This document shows positions 19,173 through 29,108 of a DNA stretch of 64,000 nt, one piece after another. The stretch comes from Armatimonadota bacterium (lineage in GTDB: Bacteria > Armatimonadota > HRBIN16). Made by a program: the position numbers and the translations under genes. The notes below the pieces were generated by a model. It saw only the letters and a list, made by a program, of their open reading frames with translations. It had not been told where the DNA came from and did no database searches. Positions within the stretch are counted from its first letter, which is position 1, and each line of letters starts with the position of its first letter. The stretch covers positions 1,561,597-1,625,596 of the forward strand of contig BPGT01000001.1 of the NCBI GenBank assembly GCA_026003175.1, in the 5' to 3' direction.

Positions 19173-21500
19173 ATGATAGCGATTTGCCTGCTTGGTGTGG
19201 TGCTGGCGACGGCTCCCGTGAACGCTGCTTCACAGGTGACTCTGGTGCGAAACGGTAACGCGCGGGCGGTGATCGTTGCACCAGCCAATGCACAGGGTGA
19301 CCTCGCCGCAGCCATTAGTGACTTACAGGCGTACATCCAGAAAATGTCCGGTGCGCGTCTACTTGTGGTCACAGAGCCGCCCGCGAATCGCGCGGCTATC
19401 GTGTTACGTGTGGGTGTGCAAGGGCTGTCGGAAGTGGGGTATCGCCTGCGTACGGAAGACAACTATCTCTATATCGAGGGGGCGACCGAAGCGGGCGTGG
19501 TGAACGGCATCTACGGCTTGCTGGAAGACCATCTGGGCGTGCACTGGTATATCCCGGGCGATCTGGGCGAGTATGTGCCGCGTCGGAAAACTGTCACCCT
19601 GCCTGCACTGAACGAAACACGCGAGCCTGCCATCCCCAGCGTCACCGGCTTCGGCGGCTACCAGGCGGACCCACCCAGAGGTGCGGAGTGGAAGCGACGC
19701 AACCGGCTATCCGGTTTTCAACCCTACTGGCACAGCCACAACTGGGAAGGTATTATCCCGACGAAGGAGGCGGAACGGCATCCCGAGTGGTTCGCGCTCA
19801 TCGACGGGCAACGCAAATGGCAGCTGTGCACCACCCATCCCGATGTCATTCATATCGCCATCCAGAGGGTGCTGGACTATTTCGAGAAGAATCCGCAGGC
19901 GAAAACCTTCTCCCTGTCGCCCAACGACTTCGGCAAGTTTTGCCAGTGCGACCGTTGTCGCGCGCTGGACAGAGAACTGGGGGTAGACCCCTTCGCCCCC
20001 GGCGGGCAGTTTACCGACCGCCTGCTGGTGTTCTTCAACCAGATTGCGGAAGCGGTGGCGAAGCGTTACCCCGATAAGATTCTCTGCTTTTACGCCTACC
20101 TCACGCACACCGACCCGCCCCAGAAGGTGAAGCCGCATCCCAATCTAATGCCGGTGATTTGCCACACGCCCTGGGAGTTCTGTCATGCTCACCCCATCAC
20201 CGCTGACTGCGCCCCGTGCAAGCGGTTTCGGCAGATTGTGCTGCGCTGGCGTGAGCTGTGCCCGCACGTCGGCATTTACGACTACTATGGGCACTGGCAG
20301 TGGTTCGGGCAATGGCCTCTGGTGCATACGCTGAAGGTGGACATTCCCTTCTACGCGAAGGTGGGCATCGAACACCTGAACAGCGAAACGCATGACGACT
20401 GGTGGACACAGCCATTGAACATCTTCGCGGCGGTAAAGCTGGTGTGGAACCCGCAGGTCGATACCGATGCGCTGATTCGCCAGTTTTGCCAGTACCTCTT
20501 CGCCGACTCCGCCGAACCGGTATACCGTTACTTCACCCTGTATGAGACCCTGATGGCGAACATGCCGCTGGAGGCGAAAAACCACGAGGACTGGTGGGTT
20601 TACCCCTCGGCGGAGGCGATGGAGCAGGGGCGCCAGCTGCTGGAGGAGGCGTTCAAGAAGGCGCGTTCGGAGGCGGTGAAACAACGTGTGCGTAAGCTGC
20701 AAATCGGACATCGTGTCTACACCGTGCAATGGCAAGCGGCAACTGCCCGACGCGCTGGCGATTTTATGCGTGCCCGCGAGGCAGACGTGCAGTTCGCTCA
20801 GATGGTGCAGGAGCTGCAAAACAGCGGTCAGCACGACATCATCGATATGTGGCTGGCGCGGCACGAGTCGCAGGAGCGCGGCAGCGAGGCACAGGCGTAC
20901 GTAGAACTGCTGGCAAGCGCGGGCTATGCCACCACGCAGGCGCGAGAACAGGCATGGCGCGAGGCGCAAACGGAGGGGGCAGCGTTCGCCCGCAAGCTGG
21001 GCTTCATCACCGAATGGCAGGTAGTGGGACCCTTCCGCTGCTACCCCGGCGAGCTGGGCAAGGCGGACATTCCGGTGGATACGGTAAACCTGTCGCAGAG
21101 GTTTTCCACGCTGTCCGGGGAGGCGAGCTGGCAACAGGTCAGCGTGAATCATCCCTTTGGATTGCTGGACCTGCGCAGTCTGTTCTCCAGCGACCCCTGG
21201 ATGAGTGCTTACGCCGCCTGTTGGGTGAAACTACCCGGTCCCACCGCTATCAGCCTGCGAGTGGGCAGTAACGACGGCGCGGCGGTATGGCTGGACGGCA
21301 AGCCCATTCTGGTGGCAGACGTGCCGCGTGGGTTTCAGCCCGACCAGGACCGCGTTTCGGTAGCCAGCGGCGGGGAAGTATGGCACCTGATAGTGGTTAA
21401 AGTCATTAATCATGGCAACCTGTGGCACCTGGCTGTGCGCTTCACCGACCTCGTAGGGCGTCCTCTGCAGATACCCGTTCGTGCCACGCCGCCAGAGTGA
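19173..21500 (+). CDS. Secreted DUF4838 (glycosidase-like) protein
   Basis: This 775-residue protein begins with a short signal peptide (MIAICLLGVVLATAPVNAAS) behind an ideal AAAGGAGG. Residues 30-140 form an alpha-glucuronidase/GH20-like N-domain (AAISDLQAYIQKMSGARLLV, GVVNGIYGLLEDHLGVHWY). DUF4838 spans about 165-460, with SLSPNDFGKFCQCDRCRALD and FYAYLTHTDPPQKVKP. A helical region follows. The last 150 residues resemble a PA14/galactose-binding beta domain (ISLRVGSNDGAAVWLDGKPI). DUF4838 proteins are thought to act on plant or uronic-acid polysaccharides, but no activity can be assigned. Two Cys pairs (CQCDRC) are notable. Confidence 0.82.
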   Translation: MIAICLLGVVLATAPVNAASQVTLVRNGNARAVIVAPANAQGDLAAAISDLQAYIQKMSGARLLVVTEPPANRAAIVLRVGVQGLSEVGYRLRTEDNYLYIEGATEAGVVNGIYGLLEDHLGVHWYIPGDLGEYVPRRKTVTLPALNETREPAIPSVTGFGGYQADPPRGAEWKRRNRLSGFQPYWHSHNWEGIIPTKEAERHPEWFALIDGQRKWQLCTTHPDVIHIAIQRVLDYFEKNPQAKTFSLSPNDFGKFCQCDRCRALDRELGVDPFAPGGQFTDRLLVFFNQIAEAVAKRYPDKILCFYAYLTHTDPPQKVKPHPNLMPVICHTPWEFCHAHPITADCAPCKRFRQIVLRWRELCPHVGIYDYYGHWQWFGQWPLVHTLKVDIPFYAKVGIEHLNSETHDDWWTQPLNIFAAVKLVWNPQVDTDALIRQFCQYLFADSAEPVYRYFTLYETLMANMPLEAKNHEDWWVYPSAEAMEQGRQLLEEAFKKARSEAVKQRVRKLQIGHRVYTVQWQAATARRAGDFMRAREADVQFAQMVQELQNSGQHDIIDMWLARHESQERGSEAQAYVELLASAGYATTQAREQAWREAQTEGAAFARKLGFITEWQVVGPFRCYPGELGKADIPVDTVNLSQRFSTLSGEASWQQVSVNHPFGLLDLRSLFSSDPWMSAYAACWVKLPGPTAISLRVGSNDGAAVWLDGKPILVADVPRGFQPDQDRVSVASGGEVWHLIVVKVINHGNLWHLAVRFTDLVGRPLQIPVRATPPE

Positions 21501-21630
21501 TTAGAGGTTTAACCATCCACCAGGTGATGAGGCAGGCATCGCCTTGCCGATGCTTTGCCTGTTCATGCCCCCTCCTGCTTGTGTATAATATGAGAGGGGC
21601 GTGTCAACAGCTTGCAAGGAACCTTTACCG

Positions 21631-23355
21631 ATGCACTTCTTGAAATCGCCGATTTACGATCTCAAACAAACTACCCGGGAATTTCGGTGGAGCGACGCCT
21701 TTGTTTTGTTGACCATTACAGCGTTACTCTACACGGGGGTACATTTCGGTTTCCATGCCCCCGAAGTGGTGAAGGGTCCAGGCATTGTCTTGGAGCCTTC
21801 TGCGCTGCCGTACTATGCATTGCGCTCGGTACTGCGGATGAGTGCGGCGTATCTGCTCTCGCTGACGTTTACGCTGGTATACGGTTACGCGGCGGCACGC
21901 AGTCGGCGGGCAGAGCAGATTCTGCTGCCTACCCTGGATGTTTTACAGAGCGTGCCGATACTCTCTTTCCTGCCGGTGGTGTTGCTGGGGCTGAGCGCCA
22001 TCATGCACGAGCGACTGGCTGCGGAACTGGCGTCCGTTGTGCTCATCTTCACCAGTCAGGTGTGGAACATGACCTTCTCGTGGTACCAGTCGTTGACCAC
22101 GCTGCCGCGGGACCTGCGCGAGGCGGCAGATGTGTTTCGCATGAACTGGTGGCTGCGCATGTGCAAGATGGAGCTGCCCTTCGGTGCGATAGGGCTAGTC
22201 TGGAACAGCATGATGAGCTGGGCAGGGGGCTGGTTCTTCCTGATGGCGGCGGAGATATTCACCGTCGGCGAGCGCGATTACCGTCTGCCCGGCCTAGGAG
22301 CGTACCTGAGCGAGGCTTCTCACCAAGGCAACATCACCGCCATTTTGTGGGGACTGGGCACGCTGGTGCTGGTGATTGTGCTGCTCGACCAGCTGGTGTG
22401 GCGACCACTGGTTGCCTGGAGTGAGAAGTTCAAGCTGGAGATGATCGAGCAGGAGACACACGCCAGCTCGTGGTTCTATGATATTTTGCGCACTTCAAAG
22501 CTATCGGAGCGAGTGTCGGCTTTCTGGAAACGCATAGGGGAGCGCGTCGATGCGTGGACATTGCGCGTGTGGCCGTTCCGCTCAGAATATGTCTCTGCGC
22601 ATCCCGAGCGCGAGGATGTCGCCTGGCGGCTTTTTTTCCTCATCATGCTGCTGCTGGTTGGCTATGGCACGTTGCGCGCTTTGCATCTGCTGACTCAGGT
22701 GCAGCTGTTGCAATGGCTGGACATCCTGCGGGGCGTATTCATGACCGCGCTGCGCGTGTTTGTCGCGCTGGCTATTGCGTTCGGCTGGACGGTTCCGCTG
22801 GGGGTGTATATCGGCATGAACGCCCGCCTAGCAGCATGGTTGCAGCCGCTGGTGCAGATTGCCGCCTCCATTCCTGCCACTGCTCTGTTTCCGGTGTTCG
22901 TGCTGATGCTGCTGAAACTGCCCGGGGGATTGAACATAGCAGCCATCCTGTTGATGCTAACCGGCACGCAGTGGTATCTTCTATTTAACGTGATCGCGGG
23001 TACCATGGCTATCCCGCAAGAATTGCGGTTCACCGTGACCCTGCTGGGGCTCAACCGCTGGCAGCGGTGGAGGGTGTTGATACTGCCAGCGCTGTTTCCG
23101 TATCTGATTACCGGCGCGATTACCGCTAGCGGCGGCGCATGGAACGCCAGCATCGTCGCAGAATATGTGGAGTTTGGGGGAAAGACACTGCGGGTCAACG
23201 GTCTGGGAGACCTGATTGCATACAGTACCGCACAGGGCGACTTCCCTCTGCTGCTAGCTTCTACATTAACCATGATTCTGGCCGTGGTGCTCGTAAACCG
23301 CTTACTCTGGAGACGGTTGTATCGGATCGCCGCATCACGCTATCGGATGGAGTGA
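21631..23355 (+). CDS. ABC transporter permease, two fused BPD domains (nitrate/sulfonate type)
   Basis: This 574-residue membrane protein carries two binding-protein-dependent transport domains in tandem. The first is about residues 60-270, with the EAA-like loop TLPRDLREAADVFRMNWWLR. The second is about 355-570, with TMAIPQELRFTVTLLGLNRW. Normally two SsuC/NrtB-type permeases pair; here one chain supplies both. Start 21631 follows AAGGA and is preferred over the GTG at 21601. A TATAAT lies at 21584-21589. The ATPase gene begins 3 nt after the stop. No periplasmic binding protein is nearby, so the substrate is unknown. Confidence 0.85.
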   Translation: MHFLKSPIYDLKQTTREFRWSDAFVLLTITALLYTGVHFGFHAPEVVKGPGIVLEPSALPYYALRSVLRMSAAYLLSLTFTLVYGYAAARSRRAEQILLPTLDVLQSVPILSFLPVVLLGLSAIMHERLAAELASVVLIFTSQVWNMTFSWYQSLTTLPRDLREAADVFRMNWWLRMCKMELPFGAIGLVWNSMMSWAGGWFFLMAAEIFTVGERDYRLPGLGAYLSEASHQGNITAILWGLGTLVLVIVLLDQLVWRPLVAWSEKFKLEMIEQETHASSWFYDILRTSKLSERVSAFWKRIGERVDAWTLRVWPFRSEYVSAHPEREDVAWRLFFLIMLLLVGYGTLRALHLLTQVQLLQWLDILRGVFMTALRVFVALAIAFGWTVPLGVYIGMNARLAAWLQPLVQIAASIPATALFPVFVLMLLKLPGGLNIAAILLMLTGTQWYLLFNVIAGTMAIPQELRFTVTLLGLNRWQRWRVLILPALFPYLITGAITASGGAWNASIVAEYVEFGGKTLRVNGLGDLIAYSTAQGDFPLLLASTLTMILAVVLVNRLLWRRLYRIAASRYRME

Positions 23356-23358
23356 AAG

Positions 23359-24666
23359 ATGAACAACGGGCAGGTACTTGTTGAACTGGAGCATGTGAGC
23401 CAGGTATACGCTACCGGCAGGAAACGGTTTTATGCTGTTCAGGACATCAACCTGAGCATTGGAGAAGGGGAGTTTGTGTGCTTACTGGGACCGTCGGGCT
23501 GCGGCAAAAGCACGCTATTGCGCCTCATCACCGGTTTGCAACGCCCCACCGAAGGAGTTGTCCGTTATCGGGGGCAGGAGCTGCGCGGGGTGAACCCGTA
23601 CGCCAGCATTGTGTTTCAGACCTTTGCGCTCTTTCCATGGCTGTCGGTGCAGGAGAACGTAGAGGTCGCACTGAAGGCGAGGGGAGTTCCGCCCAAAATC
23701 CGCACCGCACGCGCCCTGGACCTGCTGGACCGGGTGGGTCTGGACGGTTTTGAAAACGCCTATCCACGTGAACTGTCCGGTGGGATGCGCCAGAAGGTAG
23801 GCTTCGCCCGCGCGATGGCGGTGGAACCGGAACTGCTATGTCTGGATGAGCCGTTCTCCGCGCTAGATGTGCTGAGCTCGGAGGCGTTGCGAGGGGAGCT
23901 GATGGAGCTATGGCTGGACGGCAAAATCCCTACCAAGACCATCCTGATGGTGACGCACAACATCGAGGAGGCAGCGGAGATGGCAGACCGCCTCGTCATC
24001 ATGGGTACATCCCCGGGACGAGTCATCGCGGAGGTGAACGTCGACCTGCCACATCCCCGACACCGCAAAACGCCGCAGTTCCTCAAGCTGATTGACCAGA
24101 TTTACGCCATCCTCGCCGGACAGACTCAACCCGAACCTGTAGAGATGGGAACCGCTCCGGGCAAGCCGGGTGTGACTCGCTGGCTGCCGCAGATACAGAT
24201 CAGCGACCTGGTGGGCTTGCTGGAGCACCTGGCCGAGTCTTCCCAGCCCACCTACGACATCTACCAGCTCACGGAGGAGTTTGGCGCGGACTCCGACCTG
24301 GTGCTGCGCCTGATTGACACCGCAGAACTACTGGGCTTCGTGCGCGTGGGGCAGGGCGACGTGATGCTCACTCCGCTGGGTGAGACCTTCAGCGAGGCAA
24401 GCATCCTCACGCGCAAGGAGATTTTCTCCACGCGCATCCGCCGATTGCCCATTTTCCAGTGGTTGATTAACATGCTGCATTTGGCGGAAAACCAGAGCCT
24501 GAAGCGCGATTTCGTGCGCGCTGCCATCGAGCTGGAGCTGCCCGCTGCCGAAGCGGAAAAGCAGCTCAACACCATCATTGAGTGGGGGCGTTACGGCGAG
24601 CTCATCGCCTACGACGACGAGACCGAGACGCTGATGCTGGAACCGCTGGCAGGGGCAGCAGCATAG
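23359..24666 (+). CDS. ABC transporter ATP-binding protein with AAA-associated C-terminal domain
   Basis: This 435-residue protein has, in residues 5-250, a nitrate/sulfonate/taurine-type ATPase: Walker A GPSGCGKSTLL, Q-loop FQTFALFPW, signature LSGGMRQKVGFARAMA, Walker B LLCLDEPFSALD and H-loop MVTHNIEEA. Residues 285-425 form an AAA-associated C-terminal domain (starting QIQISDLVGLLEHLAES), known from ATPases that pair with fused permeases and thought to be a winged-helix-like regulatory module. It is cotranscribed with the permease. Together they form a complete membrane-plus-motor unit without its solute receptor. Confidence 0.9.
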   Translation: MNNGQVLVELEHVSQVYATGRKRFYAVQDINLSIGEGEFVCLLGPSGCGKSTLLRLITGLQRPTEGVVRYRGQELRGVNPYASIVFQTFALFPWLSVQENVEVALKARGVPPKIRTARALDLLDRVGLDGFENAYPRELSGGMRQKVGFARAMAVEPELLCLDEPFSALDVLSSEALRGELMELWLDGKIPTKTILMVTHNIEEAAEMADRLVIMGTSPGRVIAEVNVDLPHPRHRKTPQFLKLIDQIYAILAGQTQPEPVEMGTAPGKPGVTRWLPQIQISDLVGLLEHLAESSQPTYDIYQLTEEFGADSDLVLRLIDTAELLGFVRVGQGDVMLTPLGETFSEASILTRKEIFSTRIRRLPIFQWLINMLHLAENQSLKRDFVRAAIELELPAAEAEKQLNTIIEWGRYGELIAYDDETETLMLEPLAGAAA

Positions 24667-24720
24667 CCACGCAGAGCCTTGCCGGGGAGAGCGAGGCTCC
24701 CGCCAAGCCGTTGGTGTTGG

Positions 24721-25229
24721 AACCTAACCCCCCTGCCCCCCTTCCCTACGAGGGAAGGGGGTGTCCGGCGCGCGGCTCCCCTCTCCTCGCAGGAGAGGGG
24801 ATGGGGGAGAGGTCAAAGTTTGGTAACCTAACCCCCCTGCCCCCTTCCCTACGAGGGAAGGGGGTGTCCGGCGCGCGGCTCCCCTCTCCTCGCAGGAGAG
24901 GGGATGGGGGAGAGGTCAAAGTTTGGTAACCTACCCCCCCTGCCCCCCTTCCCTACGAGGGAAGGGGGTGTCCGGCGCGCGGCTCCCCTCTCCTCGCAGG
25001 AGAGGGGATGGGGGAGAGGTCAAAGTTTGGTAACCTACCCCCCCTGCCCCCCTTCCCTACGAGGGAAGGGGGTGTCCGGCGCGCGGCTCCCCTCTCCTCG
25101 CAGGAGAGGGGATGGGGGAGAGGTCAAAGTTTGGTAACCTAACCCCCCTGCCCCCCTTCCCTACGAGGGAAGGGGGTGTCCGGCGCGCGGCTCCCCTCTC
25201 CTCGCAGGAGAGGGGACGGGGGAGAGGTT
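24721..25229. repeat. Five tandem copies of a 104-bp double-hairpin repeat
   Basis: Units begin at 24721, 24825, 24928, 25032 and 25136 (lengths 104, 103, 104, 104, and a last partial of about 94 bp) and are almost identical. Each holds two palindromes: CCCCCTTCCCT-acg-AGGGAAGGGGG and CCCCTCTCCTcgcAGGAGAGGGG, joined by a GTGTCCGGCGCGCGGCT linker. One diverged unit also sits inside the MITE at 35433-35619 with the two hairpins in swapped order. Short frames through the array are repeat translation, not genes. Between 25230 and 25409 nothing convincing was found. The tight identity suggests recent amplification or homogenisation. Confidence 0.93.
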
Positions 25230-25409
25230 GACTAACCAGGCATCGCGGCAGTGATGAGGAACATGTCGGCATCAGTGGTCAGCAACAACCTGGTTGACCT
25301 GTTCGGGGGTTGCGGTATCAGCTTGGCTGTTGATGGGCGTTCTGGCTGGGCTAGGGACGGGTTCGCATAGTCTACAGGCGTTTCCAGAAGCAACAAGCGT
25401 GCGTATCGG

Positions 25410-28400
25410 CTACCACCTGATGTGCACGGTGATCCGCGCCGGAGCCCGCACATTCTGTTCCTGCAAGAAGCGAGCGGTGACCCGGTTACCCTCTTGTGAC
25501 ACAGAGGTTTGTATCGTTCGCCCGTTTATCTGCACACTGGCGGAGCGCAGGGTAGTGCCTTCCGGCAACTGGAACACCGTCTCGCGCAAGCGCAGGGAAC
25601 CATAGCGCAGTTCTATCTGCTCGCGCTGCTCGTTGCGCCCCCGTTTCTGGGCAAACAGCCCCCACCCTGTGCCCGTGATAAAGAAGCTGCGATGGTGCTC
25701 GGGTTGCCAGCGCGGGGTAAAACCCAGCACCCCGTTAGGTGTGTCCAGAATCAGACCCTGCGCGGCGAGCAACAGCCCGAACGAGCTCATCGCGCGGGCA
25801 TAGAACTTGCCGCACTCCAGATCGTTGAACGGGTTGCCGCCCGGACCCGAGTCCAGCCCGTCGCGTCGGCGTCCGTCGTAGCGGCTGCGAGTGGTGTTCA
25901 CTATCTCTACCGCTTCTTGCACCATACCCTCCCACAACATCAGCCCGGCAGTAGCATATTCGATACCTGTCCAGACTTCGTCAGCGTAGATAATGAAGGG
26001 GTTGGGTCGTCCACCGTGAGGCCATGTGCACATCAGCAAACCGCCTTCGTCGTCCAGCACGTAGCGGCGGGGTACCTGGTTGTGCCCGCGCATGTTGCGG
26101 AGGAAGTTATGGCGGTAAATCGCCTTTAACGCTTGGCGTACCTTCTCACGCGGGTACAGGTATCCCAGCCCCAGCTGATGTGCCCACCATTGCCCCAGCA
26201 GCTGGTCACTGTGGCAACCGGTGTTGTAGTCGTGGGCGGGCGGGGTGCCTGGCTTCTGGATGTAGTACTCGCCGTTCCACAGCTGCGCATCCTGAAGGTG
26301 CATTCCCGCCAGACGGATGCGACGGTATCGCCGGGCAGAGGCGTTATCGCCCATACGCAGAGCCATCTGTTCCGCCGCCGCCAGCGCACACAGGTACTGT
26401 GAGCCGATAAAGGTGCTTGCTCCCGACACCGCACAGTCGTAGGTGTTCCACTGATGACCAGAGGGCGCGCCGTCCTCGTCGGCATCTATAGCCGAAATCA
26501 GCCAGTCGGTCGCCAGCTTCACCCGACTCCAGACCTTGCGCAGGAACCCAGGGTCCGGCGCGGTGAGATGTTCGCGATAGGCAGCGCAGATCGTGGCGCA
26601 ATGCCCGTCGATGAAGGCGTTATGCGGGGCGTGCTGGCGGTGCGAGGTCTCGCCGTTGGGATGCAGATACACCAGCAGGTCGCTCTCACGCATGTTGCGT
26701 CCGATTTCGGGAAAGAGGCGGGCGTGCGTTTGTGCATAGTTCCACACGTGTGTGCAGTTGAGCGGGCAGCAACCGTAGCTCCCCTCGAAACCGCCGAAGT
26801 AGCCATCGCCTGACCAGAAACAGGTGGGACCGCGCAGGATGACCGCCTGCGAGGTGATGGCATCCAGCATCAGCGGGGGCAGATTGGACTGGTACATGGT
26901 CTGGTGGTACAGGCGCGTCCAGCCCCACAGAGTGTCCAGGTTCTGAAGCACGTAGCGGGAGACCTCATACGCGCTGCGGAACCAGCGGGTGTAGAGATTG
27001 CCCTTGTGTCCAAAGCGTTCCACGTTGGGATAGTGCCAGCCGAGCACAAAACTCACCGTTTGGGACTGACCCGGGCGCAGGTGCAGCGGCACGTCCATAG
27101 CGCTGTGAATACCCACCGAGGTGGCTTCCCGTTTCAAGTCAGCGAGAGTGCGCCATCTCTGGAAGCGAGGTCCCGGCCGGTCAGTTGCTAGCACGACTTC
27201 ACCCCAGCGCGGATGCGCTGAGACGAGCTGCACTGGCTCGGCGATATCCTGCCCGGAGGCTGCAAGGAACAGTCGTGGCATCCACGTTGCCGGCACGTTA
27301 CCCGCCAGACACAGTATCACTTTGCCCTTCTCCACCTGACGCATGAGCAACAGAGGCATCCCATCCGCCGTCTGCACCAGCACCTGCCAGCCTTCCGGCT
27401 GAAAGCCTTCCAGTCGCAGGTAGTTACGCACTCGCCACCGGGTTGCATCCAGCCCGGGCAGTAATTGCCGTCCCTCTGGCGTCCATTGCACGGAGAAGCG
27501 TCCGCTTTCGATGCGCATACCGGTTACACGCAGCGGCAGTATCTCCCGCAGGGGTTTCAGGCTCTCCACTGCGCTGAAAAGAGGTACAGGAGGTGCGTCC
27601 GAGAATACGATGTGGTCAATATTGATGTGTCCCCATCCGCCGGAGTGCCTGTCGACAATCTGAATCTGTGCCTGCTTGCCGATGAACTCGGATACTTCCC
27701 ACTGGTAGGGCTCCAGCCGTTCGCTGTTGCGCCCGGTGGCAGTACGCGCCACCTTACCGTCCACCAGCAGATGGATGCAGGTCTCGTCCGCATGACCGCC
27801 CCCGCCGATGAGGAAACCGATGTATCGCCTGCTGATGGTGAACGTGCGAGAAGTGAGGGTGCCCTGTGGCTCGTCGTTAGGCAGGAAGGTGTTGACCAGC
27901 CCCTTGCCCCAGAAGCCGCTGACCGGCTGCTGTCCGGGAGTGGTTCCGGTATGTGGTGCGTTGCCGAAGGCGGTGCCTTCCACCGTCCATCCCTCGTAGC
28001 TGCCCTTTTCGAAGTCTTCAAAGACCTCCCACGGAACGGCATCGTCGCTCCAGAAGTCGGGACGTGGGTCGGTAATCAACACGATGCCACCCGCTCGCAA
28101 CGTCTGCAGCATGCCCGCCAGCATCCCTGGCAACTCAGGGTGCCACTGCGACAGGGAAGTGATGCTGCTCAGGCGGGGCAGCCAGAAGAGGGGCACGGAC
28201 GAGATATCCTCTCCCTGTACACGTTTCAACGTCAAGCTTCCCGGCGGTGGGTATCCTCCCTGCGCCATGTAGGCGGGCGAACCCGGTGCGCACAGAAGCA
28301 CATCCCCCTGCGGTGCAGACTGGGGCAGGGTTGCCAACAGAGAGAGCGAGACCGTGCTCCTGCTGCGGTTACGCACCGTCCAGCGGAAAATGGCACAGGG

Positions 28401-28955
28401 AAGAGAGGAGTGGAAGGCATCCAGCGGGATTAGCGGATTGAACGCCTCCAGTATGATGTCCACTGGTAGGTCGCCAGTGTCAAACTGCAGGCGAGCGATG
28501 GGATAACCGCCTTCGTAGGTCAGCGAAGGCAGTGCAGGAACGTCCTGTTCCGACACCGTCTGCAGGAGGTGCAGCTCGTCGCCGATGCGCAGGGCAAAGA
28601 AGGCGTTTTCTAGCCGCTCTTCAGTGAAGTTATTGAATATCTGCCACACCGACAGCCTGCCTTGACCGTCCAGCCACACCGCACCTGTGCCAAGCCCACC
28701 GATGGGCATCAGCACGTACTCGAGATTCTGCCCACGGTAGGTGCGTGGCGTTTGGATGGTACCCGTGATCAGTGGTGGAGCAGGAGGTAGTTCGCTTCTG
28801 CGGACTTGCCAGACCGCAGCCTTTTGCTGGTCGTTATCTGCTTCAGCGGGGCGCATCAGGATCGTGCCCGCTGCACTTGCCAGCATCGCTTGCAGGAACT
28901 CCCTGCGACTGAGGCCCACACCACATTGCCCAGAGCAGCCACATTCGCGCCTCAT
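25410..28955 (-). CDS. GH116-like glycosidase (GBA2/DUF608) with inserted beta-sandwich domain
   Basis: This 1181-residue protein has a Tat-type signal (GLSRREFLQAMLASAAG). The GH116/GBA2 N-domain opens LMPIGGLGTGAVWLDGQGRL. The catalytic alpha/alpha barrel, about 690-1090, shows CTHVWNYAQTHARLFPEIGR, GAPSGHQWNTYDCAVSG, GCHSDQLLGQWWAHQLGLGY and DEVWTGIEYATAGLM. Enzymes of this family cleave beta-glucosides or beta-xylosides from glycans or lipids. The E in LFPEIGR and the D in NTYD are in the expected catalytic regions, but exact roles were not verified. An unusual insertion at about 310-455 (starting VFEDFEKGSYEGWTVEG) resembles the accessory domain of GH32-like enzymes and may bind carbohydrate. 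It is probably exported folded. Confidence 0.82.
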   Translation of the reverse strand: MRRECGCSGQCGVGLSRREFLQAMLASAAGTILMRPAEADNDQQKAAVWQVRRSELPPAPPLITGTIQTPRTYRGQNLEYVLMPIGGLGTGAVWLDGQGRLSVWQIFNNFTEERLENAFFALRIGDELHLLQTVSEQDVPALPSLTYEGGYPIARLQFDTGDLPVDIILEAFNPLIPLDAFHSSLPCAIFRWTVRNRSRSTVSLSLLATLPQSAPQGDVLLCAPGSPAYMAQGGYPPPGSLTLKRVQGEDISSVPLFWLPRLSSITSLSQWHPELPGMLAGMLQTLRAGGIVLITDPRPDFWSDDAVPWEVFEDFEKGSYEGWTVEGTAFGNAPHTGTTPGQQPVSGFWGKGLVNTFLPNDEPQGTLTSRTFTISRRYIGFLIGGGGHADETCIHLLVDGKVARTATGRNSERLEPYQWEVSEFIGKQAQIQIVDRHSGGWGHINIDHIVFSDAPPVPLFSAVESLKPLREILPLRVTGMRIESGRFSVQWTPEGRQLLPGLDATRWRVRNYLRLEGFQPEGWQVLVQTADGMPLLLMRQVEKGKVILCLAGNVPATWMPRLFLAASGQDIAEPVQLVSAHPRWGEVVLATDRPGPRFQRWRTLADLKREATSVGIHSAMDVPLHLRPGQSQTVSFVLGWHYPNVERFGHKGNLYTRWFRSAYEVSRYVLQNLDTLWGWTRLYHQTMYQSNLPPLMLDAITSQAVILRGPTCFWSGDGYFGGFEGSYGCCPLNCTHVWNYAQTHARLFPEIGRNMRESDLLVYLHPNGETSHRQHAPHNAFIDGHCATICAAYREHLTAPDPGFLRKVWSRVKLATDWLISAIDADEDGAPSGHQWNTYDCAVSGASTFIGSQYLCALAAAEQMALRMGDNASARRYRRIRLAGMHLQDAQLWNGEYYIQKPGTPPAHDYNTGCHSDQLLGQWWAHQLGLGYLYPREKVRQALKAIYRHNFLRNMRGHNQVPRRYVLDDEGGLLMCTWPHGGRPNPFIIYADEVWTGIEYATAGLMLWEGMVQEAVEIVNTTRSRYDGRRRDGLDSGPGGNPFNDLECGKFYARAMSSFGLLLAAQGLILDTPNGVLGFTPRWQPEHHRSFFITGTGWGLFAQKRGRNEQREQIELRYGSLRLRETVFQLPEGTTLRSASVQINGRTIQTSVSQEGNRVTARFLQEQNVRAPARITVHIRW

Positions 28956-29108
28956 ATTCTAACCTCTGCTATGAACCATGATGGAGAGCACAATACCCTC
29001 TTCGGGATAACCTCCGACGATACCTGCGTGACTCTATGGGAACATGAAAGCGGATTCTGGAGCGTAAGAATACAGCAGATAAAACCGTTGGGTGAGGAGG
29101 TGAGCAAC

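Noticed and set aside
18823-19293. Minus-strand frame after rtcB
   Set aside because: It overlaps the ends of two good genes; the middle (AVSNTFLGRGGVIQEGIG) has no clear family and no start signal.
24721-25229. CRISPR or coding repeats
   Set aside because: The units are identical over their whole length with no unique spacers; frames translate to repeat junk.
25232-25453. Small gene after the 104-bp array on the minus strand
   Set aside because: It overlaps the GH116 stop, has no ribosome site, and no recognisable domain in any frame.
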